64,000 nt of DNA, taken from positions 108,549 through 172,548 of the forward strand of contig PERO01000012.1 of NCBI GenBank assembly GCA_002928875.1, read 5' to 3'. This stretch comes from Methylobacterium sp. (GTDB taxonomy: Bacteria > Pseudomonadota > Alphaproteobacteria > Rhizobiales > Beijerinckiaceae). Shown in pieces: positions 8,117-16,908 of this stretch (within the stretch, counting starts at the first letter, position 1; the number at the start of each line of letters is the position of its first letter). The notes under the pieces were generated by a model, which saw nothing but the letters and a program-made list of their open reading frames with translations, made no database searches and was not told where the DNA came from. Position numbers and translations under genes: made by a program.

Positions 8117-8650
8117 ATGAACACCTCCCACTACCCCACGCTCACGACGCAGCAGGTGATCGAGAAGCGCACGCTCTGCGTTCTCGTGGACAACGAGCCG
8201 GGCGTGCTGGCGCGCATCGCCGGCATGTTCTCCGGCCGGGGCTACAACATTGAATCGCTGACGGTTTCCGAAACCGAGCACGAGAAGCACCTCTCGCGCA
8301 TCACCATCGTCACCAGCGGCACGGCCAGTGTGCTGAACCAGATCGAGGCGCAGCTCGATCGTCTCGTGCCGGTGCACAAGGTGGTGAACCTCACTGCCAA
8401 GGCCTCGATCGAGCGCGAACTCGCGCTGGTGAAGGTGCGCGGCAAGGGCGAGCACCGCATGGAGGCCTTGCGCCTCGCCACCGCCTTCGGCGCGAAGCCG
8501 GTGGATGCGACGCTCGACAGCTTCGTCTTCGAGCTTTCCGGCCCTTCCGATGATGTCGAGCGCTTCATCAACCTGATGGCCGATATCGGCCTCGTGGAAG
8601 TCAGTCGCACGGGCGTCGCGGCCATCGCGCGCGGCAATGAAGGGCTGTGA
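8117..8650 (+). CDS. ilvN: Acetolactate synthase small (regulatory) subunit
   Basis: Regulatory subunit of acetohydroxyacid synthase: it binds valine and other end products, activates the catalytic subunit and confers feedback inhibition. It has 177 residues. The N-terminal ACT domain (about residues 18-90) shows VLVDNEPGVLARIAGMF and GRGYNIESLTV, both typical. The C-terminal half is the usual small-subunit domain. The frame stays open for 44 codons upstream inside the inserted OLD-like gene, but the family begins at this ATG, which has AAGG 8 bases upstream overlapping the stop of the inserted gene. The symbol ilvH would be equally valid. Confidence 0.95.
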   Translation: MNTSHYPTLTTQQVIEKRTLCVLVDNEPGVLARIAGMFSGRGYNIESLTVSETEHEKHLSRITIVTSGTASVLNQIEAQLDRLVPVHKVVNLTAKASIERELALVKVRGKGEHRMEALRLATAFGAKPVDATLDSFVFELSGPSDDVERFINLMADIGLVEVSRTGVAAIARGNEGL

Positions 8651-8674
8651 CGGGCGGGTTCTGACGCATTCACG

Positions 8675-8696
8675 CGCGTGATGGCTCCATCACGCG
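8675..8696. promoter_or_regulatory. 22-bp perfect palindrome between ilvN and lysE
   Basis: Positions 8675-8684 (CGCGTGATGG) and 8687-8696 (CCATCACGCG) are perfect reverse complements around a 2-base centre. It lies 24 bases after the ilvN stop and 57 bases before the exporter start. A run of only three T follows, so it could be a weak terminator for the ilv transcript or an operator for the exporter. Confidence 0.5.
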
Positions 8697-8753
8697 TTTG
8701 CGTTGGTGCCGCCTGCGCTGGCCCGGTAGCGTTCGGCACCTGAGGGAGTGACC

Positions 8754-9365
8754 ATGCCGTTCGAGATGCTCGTTGCCTTTCTGGGCTTTGCCTTCGCGAG
8801 TTCCGTCACGCCCGGCCCGAACAACATGATGCTCGTCGCCTCGGGCGTGAATTTCGGCGTCCGGCGCACGCTCTGGCATGTCGCGGGCATCAATGTCGGG
8901 TTTCCGGTCATGCTGCTGCTCACGGGCCTCGGGCTCGGGCAGGTCTTCCAGCGATACCCCATGATCTACACGGCCATGAAGGTCGTCGGCATCGTCTACA
9001 TGCTCTGGCTCGCCTGGAAGGTCGCGACCTCCGGCTCGGTGCGGGAGGGGGAGGGGGCTGCCGGCAAGCCGATGACCTTCTGGCAGGCGGCGGCCTTCCA
9101 ATGGGTGAACCCCAAGGCCTGGGCGATGGTGATCGGCGCGATCGCGGCCTATACCGTGCCGGAGAACTATATCGGCTCGCTGCTGATCATCACGGCGGTC
9201 TATGCGCTGGTCGGCACGCCGGGCTCCATGGTCTGGGCGATGTTCGGCGCGGCCCTGCGCAACTGGCTGCGCGATCCGGCGAAAGTGCGCTGGTTCAACA
9301 TCGCGATGGCGGCATTGCTGGTGCTGTCGCTCTACCCGGCTGTGATGGATCTCCTCACGCATTGA
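8754..9365 (+). CDS. LysE/RhtB-family amino acid exporter
   Basis: Inner-membrane exporter of the LysE superfamily, 203 residues, about six hydrophobic segments. The family signature SVTPGPNNMML lies near residues 17-27, and a second conserved element, QWVNPKAW, near 115-122. Members export amino acids or related metabolites driven by the proton gradient. The position between ilvN and ilvC suggests relief of branched-chain amino acid overflow, but the substrate cannot be assigned from sequence. I chose the ATG with GAGGGA 6 bases upstream; a GTG two codons earlier would overlap that site. A 22-bp palindrome lies in its upstream region. Confidence 0.88.
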   Translation: MPFEMLVAFLGFAFASSVTPGPNNMMLVASGVNFGVRRTLWHVAGINVGFPVMLLLTGLGLGQVFQRYPMIYTAMKVVGIVYMLWLAWKVATSGSVREGEGAAGKPMTFWQAAAFQWVNPKAWAMVIGAIAAYTVPENYIGSLLIITAVYALVGTPGSMVWAMFGAALRNWLRDPAKVRWFNIAMAALLVLSLYPAVMDLLTH

Positions 9366-9409
9366 TTCCGTTTGACGGCGCCGCGCTTCTCGCCTAGTCA
9401 GGCTCCGAA

Positions 9410-9427
9410 CCGTACCGTTCGGTACGG
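9410..9427. promoter_or_regulatory. Palindromic operator upstream of the TetR gene
   Basis: CCGTACCGTTCGGTACGG is a perfect inverted repeat with 8-bp arms around a TT centre. It lies 16 bases before the regulator's start codon, the position and architecture expected of an autoregulatory TetR-family operator. Binding would block the tetR promoter and possibly transcription towards ilvC. Confidence 0.6.
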
Positions 9428-9443
9428 CGTTGCCGAGCCCGTG

Positions 9444-11270
<1,827 letters not shown>

Positions 11271-11304
11271 GGCGGGATTTCTGGCCGGTTTGAGCCAGGA
11301 CACG

Positions 11305-11332
11305 AGGCGCGGGGTCATCCCGCGCCTTTTTT
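11305..11332 (+). terminator. Intrinsic terminator of ilvC
   Basis: A 9-bp stem (AGGCGCGGG with CCCGCGCCT) over a 5-base loop is followed immediately by six T. It lies 35 bases beyond the duplicated ilvC end. Confidence 0.85.
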
Positions 11333-11420
11333 GCCATGCAAGATAGTGGTTTTCCGCTCTTGCGCGCCTGTGCAGCCTCGCTACCTTCTCCCCACCAAGA
11401 AAAACGAGGGAGAAATGCCT

Positions 11421-12407
11421 ATGACGACCCCCTTCACCCGTCGCGCCCTGCTCGCGGCGACCGCCGCACTCGGCCTCGGCGGCATGGCCGCGCCGGCCCT
11501 GGCGCAGAATTTTCCGAACCGTCCGATCACCATGGTGGTGCCGTTCGCGGCCGGGGGCGGCACGGATATCGCGGCGCGCATCATCGGCCAGAAAATGACC
11601 GAAATGCTGGGCCAGAACGTCATCATCGAGAATGTCGCCGGCGCGGGCGGCAATGTGGGCACCAACCGCGTTGCCAAGGCGGCGCCGGATGGCTACACGA
11701 TCCTGATGGGCACGATCTCGACGCACGCGATCAACCCCGCGGTGTTCAAGTCGATGCCGCACGATCCGGTGAAGGATTTCGCGCCGATCTCGCTGCTGGC
11801 GCTCGTGCCGAGCGTGCTGACCGTCTCGAACGATTTTCCGGCGAAGAACGTGAAGGAACTGATCGAGCGCCTCAAGGCCGAGCCGGACAAGCATGCCTAT
11901 GCCTCCTCGGGCGTGGCGACGCCGCAGCATCTCGGCGGGGAATTGTTCAAGACGATGACCGGCACGAAGATGACGCATATTCCCTATCGCGGCGGCGGGC
12001 CGGCCCTGCAGGATGTCGTTTCCGGCAAGGTCGCGATGATTTTCGACAACCTGCCCTCGTCGGCCGAGATGATCCGCACCGGCAAGGCGCGCGGCTTCGC
12101 CGTGACCACCAAGACGCGCTCGCCGGCCTTCCCCGACATGCCGACGATGGAGGAAGCGGGTTTGCCGGGCTACGAGATCTATTCGTGGAACGCGCTGTTC
12201 GCGCCGGCCGGCACCCCGAAGGAGGTGATCGCGAAGCTGAACGAGGTCGCGAACAAGGCCGCGCAGGATCCGGTCATTTCCAAGCGGCTCGCCGATCTCA
12301 GCGCGGTCGTTGTGGGTTCGACGCCCGAGGCGCTGGCCGAGCACGTCAAGAGCGAAATCGCGAAATGGGGCCCGATCGCCAAGGCGACCGGCGCGCAGAT
12401 CGAATAA
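11421..12407 (+). CDS. Bug-family tripartite tricarboxylate transporter binding protein (TctC-like)
   Basis: Periplasmic solute-binding protein of the Bug/TctC family, about 328 residues. The N-terminus has twin arginines (TRRALLAATAAL) and a hydrophobic stretch ending near ALAQN, consistent with export by Tat or Sec. The mature start NFPNRPITMVVPFAAGGGTD is characteristic, as is IPYRGGGPALQDVVSGKV in the middle. Family members bind carboxylates; the ligand is unknown. No TctA or TctB membrane genes are adjacent, so this is an orphan binding protein, as is common in the family. GAGGGAG lies 8 bases before the chosen ATG; an ATG two codons earlier is also possible. Confidence 0.9.
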   Translation: MTTPFTRRALLAATAALGLGGMAAPALAQNFPNRPITMVVPFAAGGGTDIAARIIGQKMTEMLGQNVIIENVAGAGGNVGTNRVAKAAPDGYTILMGTISTHAINPAVFKSMPHDPVKDFAPISLLALVPSVLTVSNDFPAKNVKELIERLKAEPDKHAYASSGVATPQHLGGELFKTMTGTKMTHIPYRGGGPALQDVVSGKVAMIFDNLPSSAEMIRTGKARGFAVTTKTRSPAFPDMPTMEEAGLPGYEIYSWNALFAPAGTPKEVIAKLNEVANKAAQDPVISKRLADLSAVVVGSTPEALAEHVKSEIAKWGPIAKATGAQIE

Positions 12408-12619
12408 GGCCGCGACAGGCCTCGACGAACAGGCGGCCGCCGGCAATGCGCGGGCGGCCGATCAGCCGAAACCGATAACCCGCCCGGTCTGCGCCTGCAT
12501 GCCGGGCGGTGGCGTTTCAGAGCCGCCTGCGCCGCTGCGGACGCGCCAGATCAGGCCGTGATGCATTCATCAATTTTCGGCGCTGGACAGGCCGGCCCGT
12601 CGCCGGTTCAGATGGCGGC

Positions 12620-13471
12620 ATGGCGATCCTATCCATTCAAAGTCATGTGGCCTACGGGCATGTCGGCAATGCTTCGGCGGTTTTCCCGATGCAGCGGCTC
12701 GGCGTGGAGGTCTGGCCCATTCACACGGTGCAGTTCTCGAACCATACCGGCTATGGCGCCTGGCGCGGCCAGGTCTTCGATGCCGGGCTGATCTCCGATT
12801 GCGTCGCGGGCATTGCCGAGCGCGGTGTGCTCGGCCGATGCGAAGCGGTGCTGTCCGGCTATATGGGCTCGCATGATACGGGGTCCGCGATTCTCGAGGC
12901 GGTGGCGCGGGTGCGCGCGGCGAACCCGCACGCGCTCTATGCCTGCGACCCCGTGATCGGCGATGTCGGGCGCGGCATTTTCGTGCGGCCGGGCATTCCG
13001 GAATTCATGCGCGATCGCGCGGTGCCCGCCGCCGATCTCATCACGCCGAACCAGTTCGAACTGGCCTGGCTCGCCGGTCGCGACATCGTGACCCTCGCCG
13101 ATCTGTGCGCGGCACTCGCGACGGTGCATGCCATGGGCCCGAAGATCGTGATGGTGACGTCGCTCGTGCTCGACGATACGGCGGCGGATGCGGTGGATCT
13201 CGCGGTGTCCCATCCGGGCGGCTTGCATCGCATGCGCACGCCAAAGCTCGATTGCAACGTGAACGGCGCGGGTGATGCAATCGCGGCCCTGTTTCTCGTG
13301 CATTGCCTGCGGATGGGCGACCCCGCCCGCGCCATGCAGCGCGCGGCCTCCTCGGTCCATGGCCTGCTGGAGCGGACGGTCGCGGCCGGTTCGCGCGAGA
13401 TTCTCACCGTGGCGGCGCAGGACGAATTTGTCGAACCGTCGCGGATTTTCGATCTGGAAGCCGTGCCATGA
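12620..13471 (+). CDS. pdxY: Pyridoxal kinase
   Basis: Cytoplasmic ATP-dependent kinase that phosphorylates pyridoxal to pyridoxal phosphate in vitamin B6 salvage, about 283 residues. The start MAILSIQSHVAYGHVGNAS matches the PdxY/PdxK family, with the His-Val-Ala-Tyr-Gly-His-Val-Gly segment that contacts the substrate. ITPNQFEL (near residue 140) and the catalytic anion-hole region NVNGAGDAIAALF (near 215) follow. The frame extends 37 codons upstream, but similarity begins at this ATG. The ribosome binding site is weak. It ends next to a bidirectional terminator. Confidence 0.92.
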   Translation: MAILSIQSHVAYGHVGNASAVFPMQRLGVEVWPIHTVQFSNHTGYGAWRGQVFDAGLISDCVAGIAERGVLGRCEAVLSGYMGSHDTGSAILEAVARVRAANPHALYACDPVIGDVGRGIFVRPGIPEFMRDRAVPAADLITPNQFELAWLAGRDIVTLADLCAALATVHAMGPKIVMVTSLVLDDTAADAVDLAVSHPGGLHRMRTPKLDCNVNGAGDAIAALFLVHCLRMGDPARAMQRAASSVHGLLERTVAAGSREILTVAAQDEFVEPSRIFDLEAVP

Positions 13472-13477
13472 TGCGAA

Positions 13478-13501
13478 AAAGGGCCGGAGAACCGGCCCTT
13501 T
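13478..13501. terminator. Bidirectional terminator between pdxY and the HHH gene
   Basis: AAAGGGCCGG and CCGGCCCTTT form a perfect 10-bp stem over an AGAA loop. A runs on one side and T runs on the other let it stop both converging transcripts. Confidence 0.85.
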
Positions 13502-13527
13502 CCCTGGTCGGACGCTCGCCTGGGCGG

Positions 13528-13896
13528 TCAGAAGCTGACCTTGCCCTTGATCGCGTCTTCCGCATTCTTCGGCAGGTTGGTGCGGGCCACGAAATCGCCC
13601 CAGTCCTTGAAGCGACCGCCCTTGGTGCGGGCCTCGATGATGGTCTTGGCGCGCGCTTCGCCGATCTGCGGCAGCTTGTCGAGGTCGGCAGCGGTGGCCG
13701 TGTTCACGTTCACGGTCTGCGCCTGCGCGGTTGCGGGGCGCTGGGTCGCCGTGGCGGGCGCGGCCGGCGTGGCTGCGGGCGCGGCGACGGCGGGGCGCTG
13801 CGGAGCCGGCGCGGTCGGCGCGGGCGCGGTCTGGGCGAAAGCGCCGGTGGCGAGGAACAGGGCAGCCGTACCGGCCAGGAGGGATTTGATGATCAT
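13528..13896 (-). CDS. Secreted helix-hairpin-helix protein (ComEA-like)
   Basis: Exported DNA-binding-type protein, 122 residues. A clear signal peptide (MIIKSLLAGTAALFLATGAFA) is cut before QTAP, followed by an Ala/Pro/Thr-rich linker of about 40 residues and a C-terminal helix-hairpin-helix unit: VNVNTATAADLDKLPQIGEA, then KTIIEAR. ComEA-type proteins bind incoming DNA in the periplasm during natural transformation, but many short secreted HHH proteins have no proven role, so competence is only a possibility. AAAGGAG lies 9 bases before the ATG. The frame is open further upstream, but the signal peptide fixes the start. Confidence 0.85.
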   Translation of the reverse strand: MIIKSLLAGTAALFLATGAFAQTAPAPTAPAPQRPAVAAPAATPAAPATATQRPATAQAQTVNVNTATAADLDKLPQIGEARAKTIIEARTKGGRFKDWGDFVARTNLPKNAEDAIKGKVSF

Positions 13897-14117
13897 GCTT
13901 GGACACTCCTTTGAGTGTGGGCCCTCCGGACGTTCCACAGCCACGCGCCGGAGGGAAGCAGCGGGCCGGGTGATGCAGCGCTCTGCCGCATCACCATGAC
14001 CGCGATCATGGGACGGGCCGCCTGAACTGGCGCGGAACGTCCCGTTGGGTTCACATTCATCTGGCCGGTTGCCCGCCAGGCATGCCGCCAACAAGGTTCG
14101 AAACAGGAAAATCATCC

Positions 14118-15029
14118 ATGCCGCGCCGCTTTCATACGCTCGATGTGTTCACCGAGAACCGCCACGAGGGCAATCCGCTGGCGGTCGTGCTCGATTCCGA
14201 TGGGCTGTCGGATGCCGACATGCACACCATCGCCCGCGAGTTCAATCTGGCCGAGACGGTGTTCGTCTTCCCGCCGCAGGATCAATTGAATGCCGCGCGC
14301 ATCCGCATCTTCACGCCCGGCACCGAACTGCCTTTCGCGGGCCACCCCACGGTGGGCACGGCCGTGCTGCTCGCGGAATTACGGGCGGGCGAGATGCTCG
14401 GCGGCGCGGGCGTGACCATCGTGCTGGAAGAGAAGGTCGGCCCGGTGCGCGTGGATGTTTCGCGCAAGCCGGGACGGGCAGCGCGCGCGGTCTTCTCCCT
14501 GCCGACCTTGCCGAAGATGCTGGACCTGACCTTCGATCCCCTCGTCGTCGCGGCGGCCATCGGGCTCGATCCCGGCGAGATCGGCTTCGGCGCGCATGGC
14601 ATCGCGGCCTGGAGCGCTGGCGTCCCCTTCGTGATGGTGCCGGTGCGTTCGCTTGCAGCGATCGGGCGGGCGGGCGTCGCCGATTCACGGGCCTGGAAGG
14701 AGGCCTTCGGCGTCACGGGGAAGGGTGCGGCCTATCTTTACACCCGCGAGACCGTGCATCCCGACCACCATGTGCATGCGCGCATGTTCTCGCCGGCCAT
14801 GGGCATCCCCGAAGACCCCGCGACCGGAGCGGCCGTTGCGGCCTTCGCCGGTGTTGCGGCGACCTGCGAATTGCCGGAGGATGGCCTCCATCAGCTCGTG
14901 ATCGAGCAAGGTTTCGAGATGGGGCGTCCCAGCCTCATCGCGCTCGATCTCGATATCCAGCATGGCGCATTGGTGGCCGCCGCGATTGGCGGCAGCGCGG
15001 TGCGCATGAGCGAAGGCGTTCTCTTGTGA
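14118..15029 (+). CDS. PhzF-family isomerase/epimerase
   Basis: Cytoplasmic enzyme of the PhzF fold, 303 residues, a pseudodimer of two similar halves. The family signatures are present: EGNPLAVVLD near residue 17, the putative catalytic glutamate in FNLAETVFVF near 45, LPFAGHPTVGTA near 75, and the second-half EDPATGAAVAAFAG. Characterised members isomerise dihydroanthranilate compounds in phenazine synthesis, but no other phz genes are here, so the substrate is unknown. The ATG at 14118 matches the family start; AGGAAA lies upstream. The Nudix gene follows after 16 bases, so the two probably share a transcript. Confidence 0.87.
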   Translation: MPRRFHTLDVFTENRHEGNPLAVVLDSDGLSDADMHTIAREFNLAETVFVFPPQDQLNAARIRIFTPGTELPFAGHPTVGTAVLLAELRAGEMLGGAGVTIVLEEKVGPVRVDVSRKPGRAARAVFSLPTLPKMLDLTFDPLVVAAAIGLDPGEIGFGAHGIAAWSAGVPFVMVPVRSLAAIGRAGVADSRAWKEAFGVTGKGAAYLYTRETVHPDHHVHARMFSPAMGIPEDPATGAAVAAFAGVAATCELPEDGLHQLVIEQGFEMGRPSLIALDLDIQHGALVAAAIGGSAVRMSEGVLL

Positions 15030-15045
15030 GCGAGGCCATGCTGCC

Positions 15046-15750
15046 GTGACGGAATTCGAGATCTTCGAGACCGACATCATCGATGCCGTGCTCGAACCCT
15101 ATGACTGGCCTTTCCCGCACGAGCATGCCGCCGCAATCGCGGAAATCTGGGCGCGGGAAACGGCGCGCACGCCGGCGCTTTTCAACGGCACGGTGCTGAT
15201 CCAGCACTGGGGAACGCGCGAGGGGCGGGTGTTCCGCGCGGGATATGCGCCAACGGAATATCGCTCTTTCCTCGGCTGGACGCGGCTCGGCAATCCGCCG
15301 CCGCTCGTGCGCAACGGCTTCGCCATGGCCGCCTTGCAGGCAAGCGATGGCGCCTTCCTGCTGGGCGAGATGGGGCCGCACACGGCCAATGCCGGCAAGA
15401 TCTATTTCGCCGCCGGCACGCCCGATCTCGAGGACGTGGTGGATGGGCGGGTCGATCTCGCCGGTTCGGTTCTGCGCGAGATGACGGAGGAAACCGGGCT
15501 TCTCCCGGCGGAGGTCACGGTGGAACCGCGCTGGACCAGCGTGATGGGCCGCGCGCGCATCGCGTTCATGCGTCCGGTCCGGATCGATCTCTCCGCCGAG
15601 GAGGCACGCGCGCTGATGCTCGCGCGCATGCAGACGCTGGAGGAGGACGAACTCGTCGACATCCACATCGTGCGGGGACCGGACGATCTGGACGAGGCGC
15701 GGATGCCGCCGTTCCAGCTCGCCTTCCTGCGCCACGTCTTTGGGGTTTAG
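15046..15750 (+). CDS. Nudix-hydrolase-like protein
   Basis: Cytoplasmic protein of 234 residues whose central part carries the second half of a Nudix box, REMTEETGL (near residue 144), the Mg-binding element of nucleoside-diphosphate-linked hydrolases. The first half is not canonical: at the expected Gly and Glu positions the sequence has Asp and Val, and an adjacent Gly-rich strand (FAAGTPDLEDV) may substitute. The N-terminal 110 residues look like the pre-Nudix domain of larger NUDIX proteins. A GTG start 16 bases after phzF suggests co-transcription. Substrate unknown. Confidence 0.75.
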   Translation: MTEFEIFETDIIDAVLEPYDWPFPHEHAAAIAEIWARETARTPALFNGTVLIQHWGTREGRVFRAGYAPTEYRSFLGWTRLGNPPPLVRNGFAMAALQASDGAFLLGEMGPHTANAGKIYFAAGTPDLEDVVDGRVDLAGSVLREMTEETGLLPAEVTVEPRWTSVMGRARIAFMRPVRIDLSAEEARALMLARMQTLEEDELVDIHIVRGPDDLDEARMPPFQLAFLRHVFGV

Positions 15751-16085
15751 CCGGCAGGATAACCGAACCGCGCCCGCGTGGCGCGCACCAGCGCGGAGGC
15801 ACCCCCCGCATTGCCCGAAGCGCACAGCGCATCGGCCTTCTGCATTTCGCCCTCGATCTGGTCGAAGACGGCTTTCGTGGTGTGGCCGGTCTCGATGTCG
15901 TTCTTCATGATGGCGCGGAACCGCGCGATATCCCCGGCGCAGCCCGTTCCTAGCGGCAGACGGAAACCCGGCGGCGTGATGGAGACGCCGCGCGGCTCCT
16001 GCGTCTGGGCGACGGAGCGCGGCGGCTCGCTGCTTTGGCAGGCGCCGAGCGCGAGAAGGACGAGAAGGGGGAGAGCGCGGCGCAT
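15747..16085 (-). CDS. Small lipoprotein of unknown function
   Basis: Predicted membrane lipoprotein of 112 residues. The N-terminus (MRRALPLLVLLALGACQ) has a basic start, a leucine run and a lipobox (LGAC) with the acylated Cys at about residue 16. The mature part has three further features: a Pro/Gly-rich stretch, two cysteines (GCAGD and ALCASG) that could form a disulphide, and a helical C-terminus. I do not recognise the family. GAGG lies upstream of both an ATG and a preceding GTG, leaving one codon of uncertainty in the start. It converges on and slightly overlaps the Nudix gene's end. Confidence 0.7.
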   Translation of the reverse strand: MRRALPLLVLLALGACQSSEPPRSVAQTQEPRGVSITPPGFRLPLGTGCAGDIARFRAIMKNDIETGHTTKAVFDQIEGEMQKADALCASGNAGGASALVRATRARFGYPAG

Positions 16086-16157
16086 CACGCGGACCTCATG
16101 TCGAATCAGGAACCAACTGGAGCGCGATGCTAGGCCGGTGCGACGCGAAATCCAGTA

Positions 16158-16490
16158 TCAGCTGACTTCCGGCGGGCATTTCTGCCAGAGTTTCGGTTCA
16201 CCGTCCCCGATCTTCACGGCAATGCGCTGGTCGGCGCGGCGAAACCGCATCTCCACGCGCTGGCCCGCCTCCGGCTCGCCGGCCGGCATGGCGAAGAGAT
16301 AGGTGTAGCGCAGATATTCGCCCGTGAGGCGCAAGCCGGCCTGCCCCCACAGGCCCATGGCACCGTCGATCACGATGCGCCGACCGTCCTCCGAACACCA
16401 CTTGCCATCGATGGAATCCGCGCGGGCAGGCGAGGCGACAGCAAGAAACGCAAGGCTGATCGAGGCGATGGCGAGACGGGGCGTGGCCAT
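16158..16490 (-). CDS. Small secreted protein of unknown function
   Basis: Exported protein of 110 residues. A signal peptide (MATPRLAIASISLAFLAVASPARA) with a clean ARA-D cleavage site is followed by a short beta-rich domain beginning DGKWCSEDGRRIVIDG, with a second Cys in WQKCPPEVS that could pair with the first. The pattern resembles small periplasmic beta-barrel or calycin-like proteins in Hyphomicrobiales, but I cannot name a family. GAGGAGCGG lies 3 bases before the ATG, which settles the start over a longer upstream open frame. Confidence 0.75.
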   Translation of the reverse strand: MATPRLAIASISLAFLAVASPARADSIDGKWCSEDGRRIVIDGAMGLWGQAGLRLTGEYLRYTYLFAMPAGEPEAGQRVEMRFRRADQRIAVKIGDGEPKLWQKCPPEVS

Positions 16491-16669
16491 GTTCCGCTCC
16501 TCTGTGGTGTGGCGGCTTCGGCAGTGAAGCCGAGCGCGCCCTTGCCCGCAAGAGGGGGCGTGCCTGGGAAAACGGTCCGCGAACGAGACACAACCGGCAT
16601 CAGAACGAGCGGCTTGCCAGCCCGGACAGGTTGAGTTACGCTCCTTCAATTGCAACTGGATCCAAAGCC

Positions 16670-16783
16670 TTGACGAAAGCCGCGACCCGCGCTTTGAAAC
16701 TTCGTCAGATCCGCCGCATCGATGTGGCGGCCGCGATCGGCTTTGCGCTTCTCCTGTCGCTGCTCCTCCTTATCAGCCCCTGA
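16670..16783 (+). CDS. Possible 37-residue single-span membrane protein
   Basis: A short frame starting at TTG encodes a basic N-terminus (about 19 residues rich in Lys and Arg) followed by one hydrophobic helix, AAIGFALLLSLLLLIS, and stops. This is the layout of small bacterial membrane proteins with the N-terminus inside. There is no strong ribosome binding site. It lies 126 bases before leuA. It could instead be untranslated leader of leuA; a comparison of codon conservation in relatives would decide. Confidence 0.4.
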   Translation: MTKAATRALKLRQIRRIDVAAAIGFALLLSLLLLISP

Positions 16784-16908
16784 GGGCCGTCCGGGTTTTG
16801 CCTGGGCCTTCAGGGGGTAGCGCGCAATAAAATTTCCCGCTACACAGCCTGCATCCCGGCGATTCCAGAGAGACAAATCCGGCGCGGGCGCGATGAGAGG
16901 ATTCTCCT

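Noticed and set aside
9372..9443. Upstream TTG start for the TetR regulator
   Set aside because: It would put the perfect palindrome inside the coding region and add residues unlike the family; ATG 9444 fits better.
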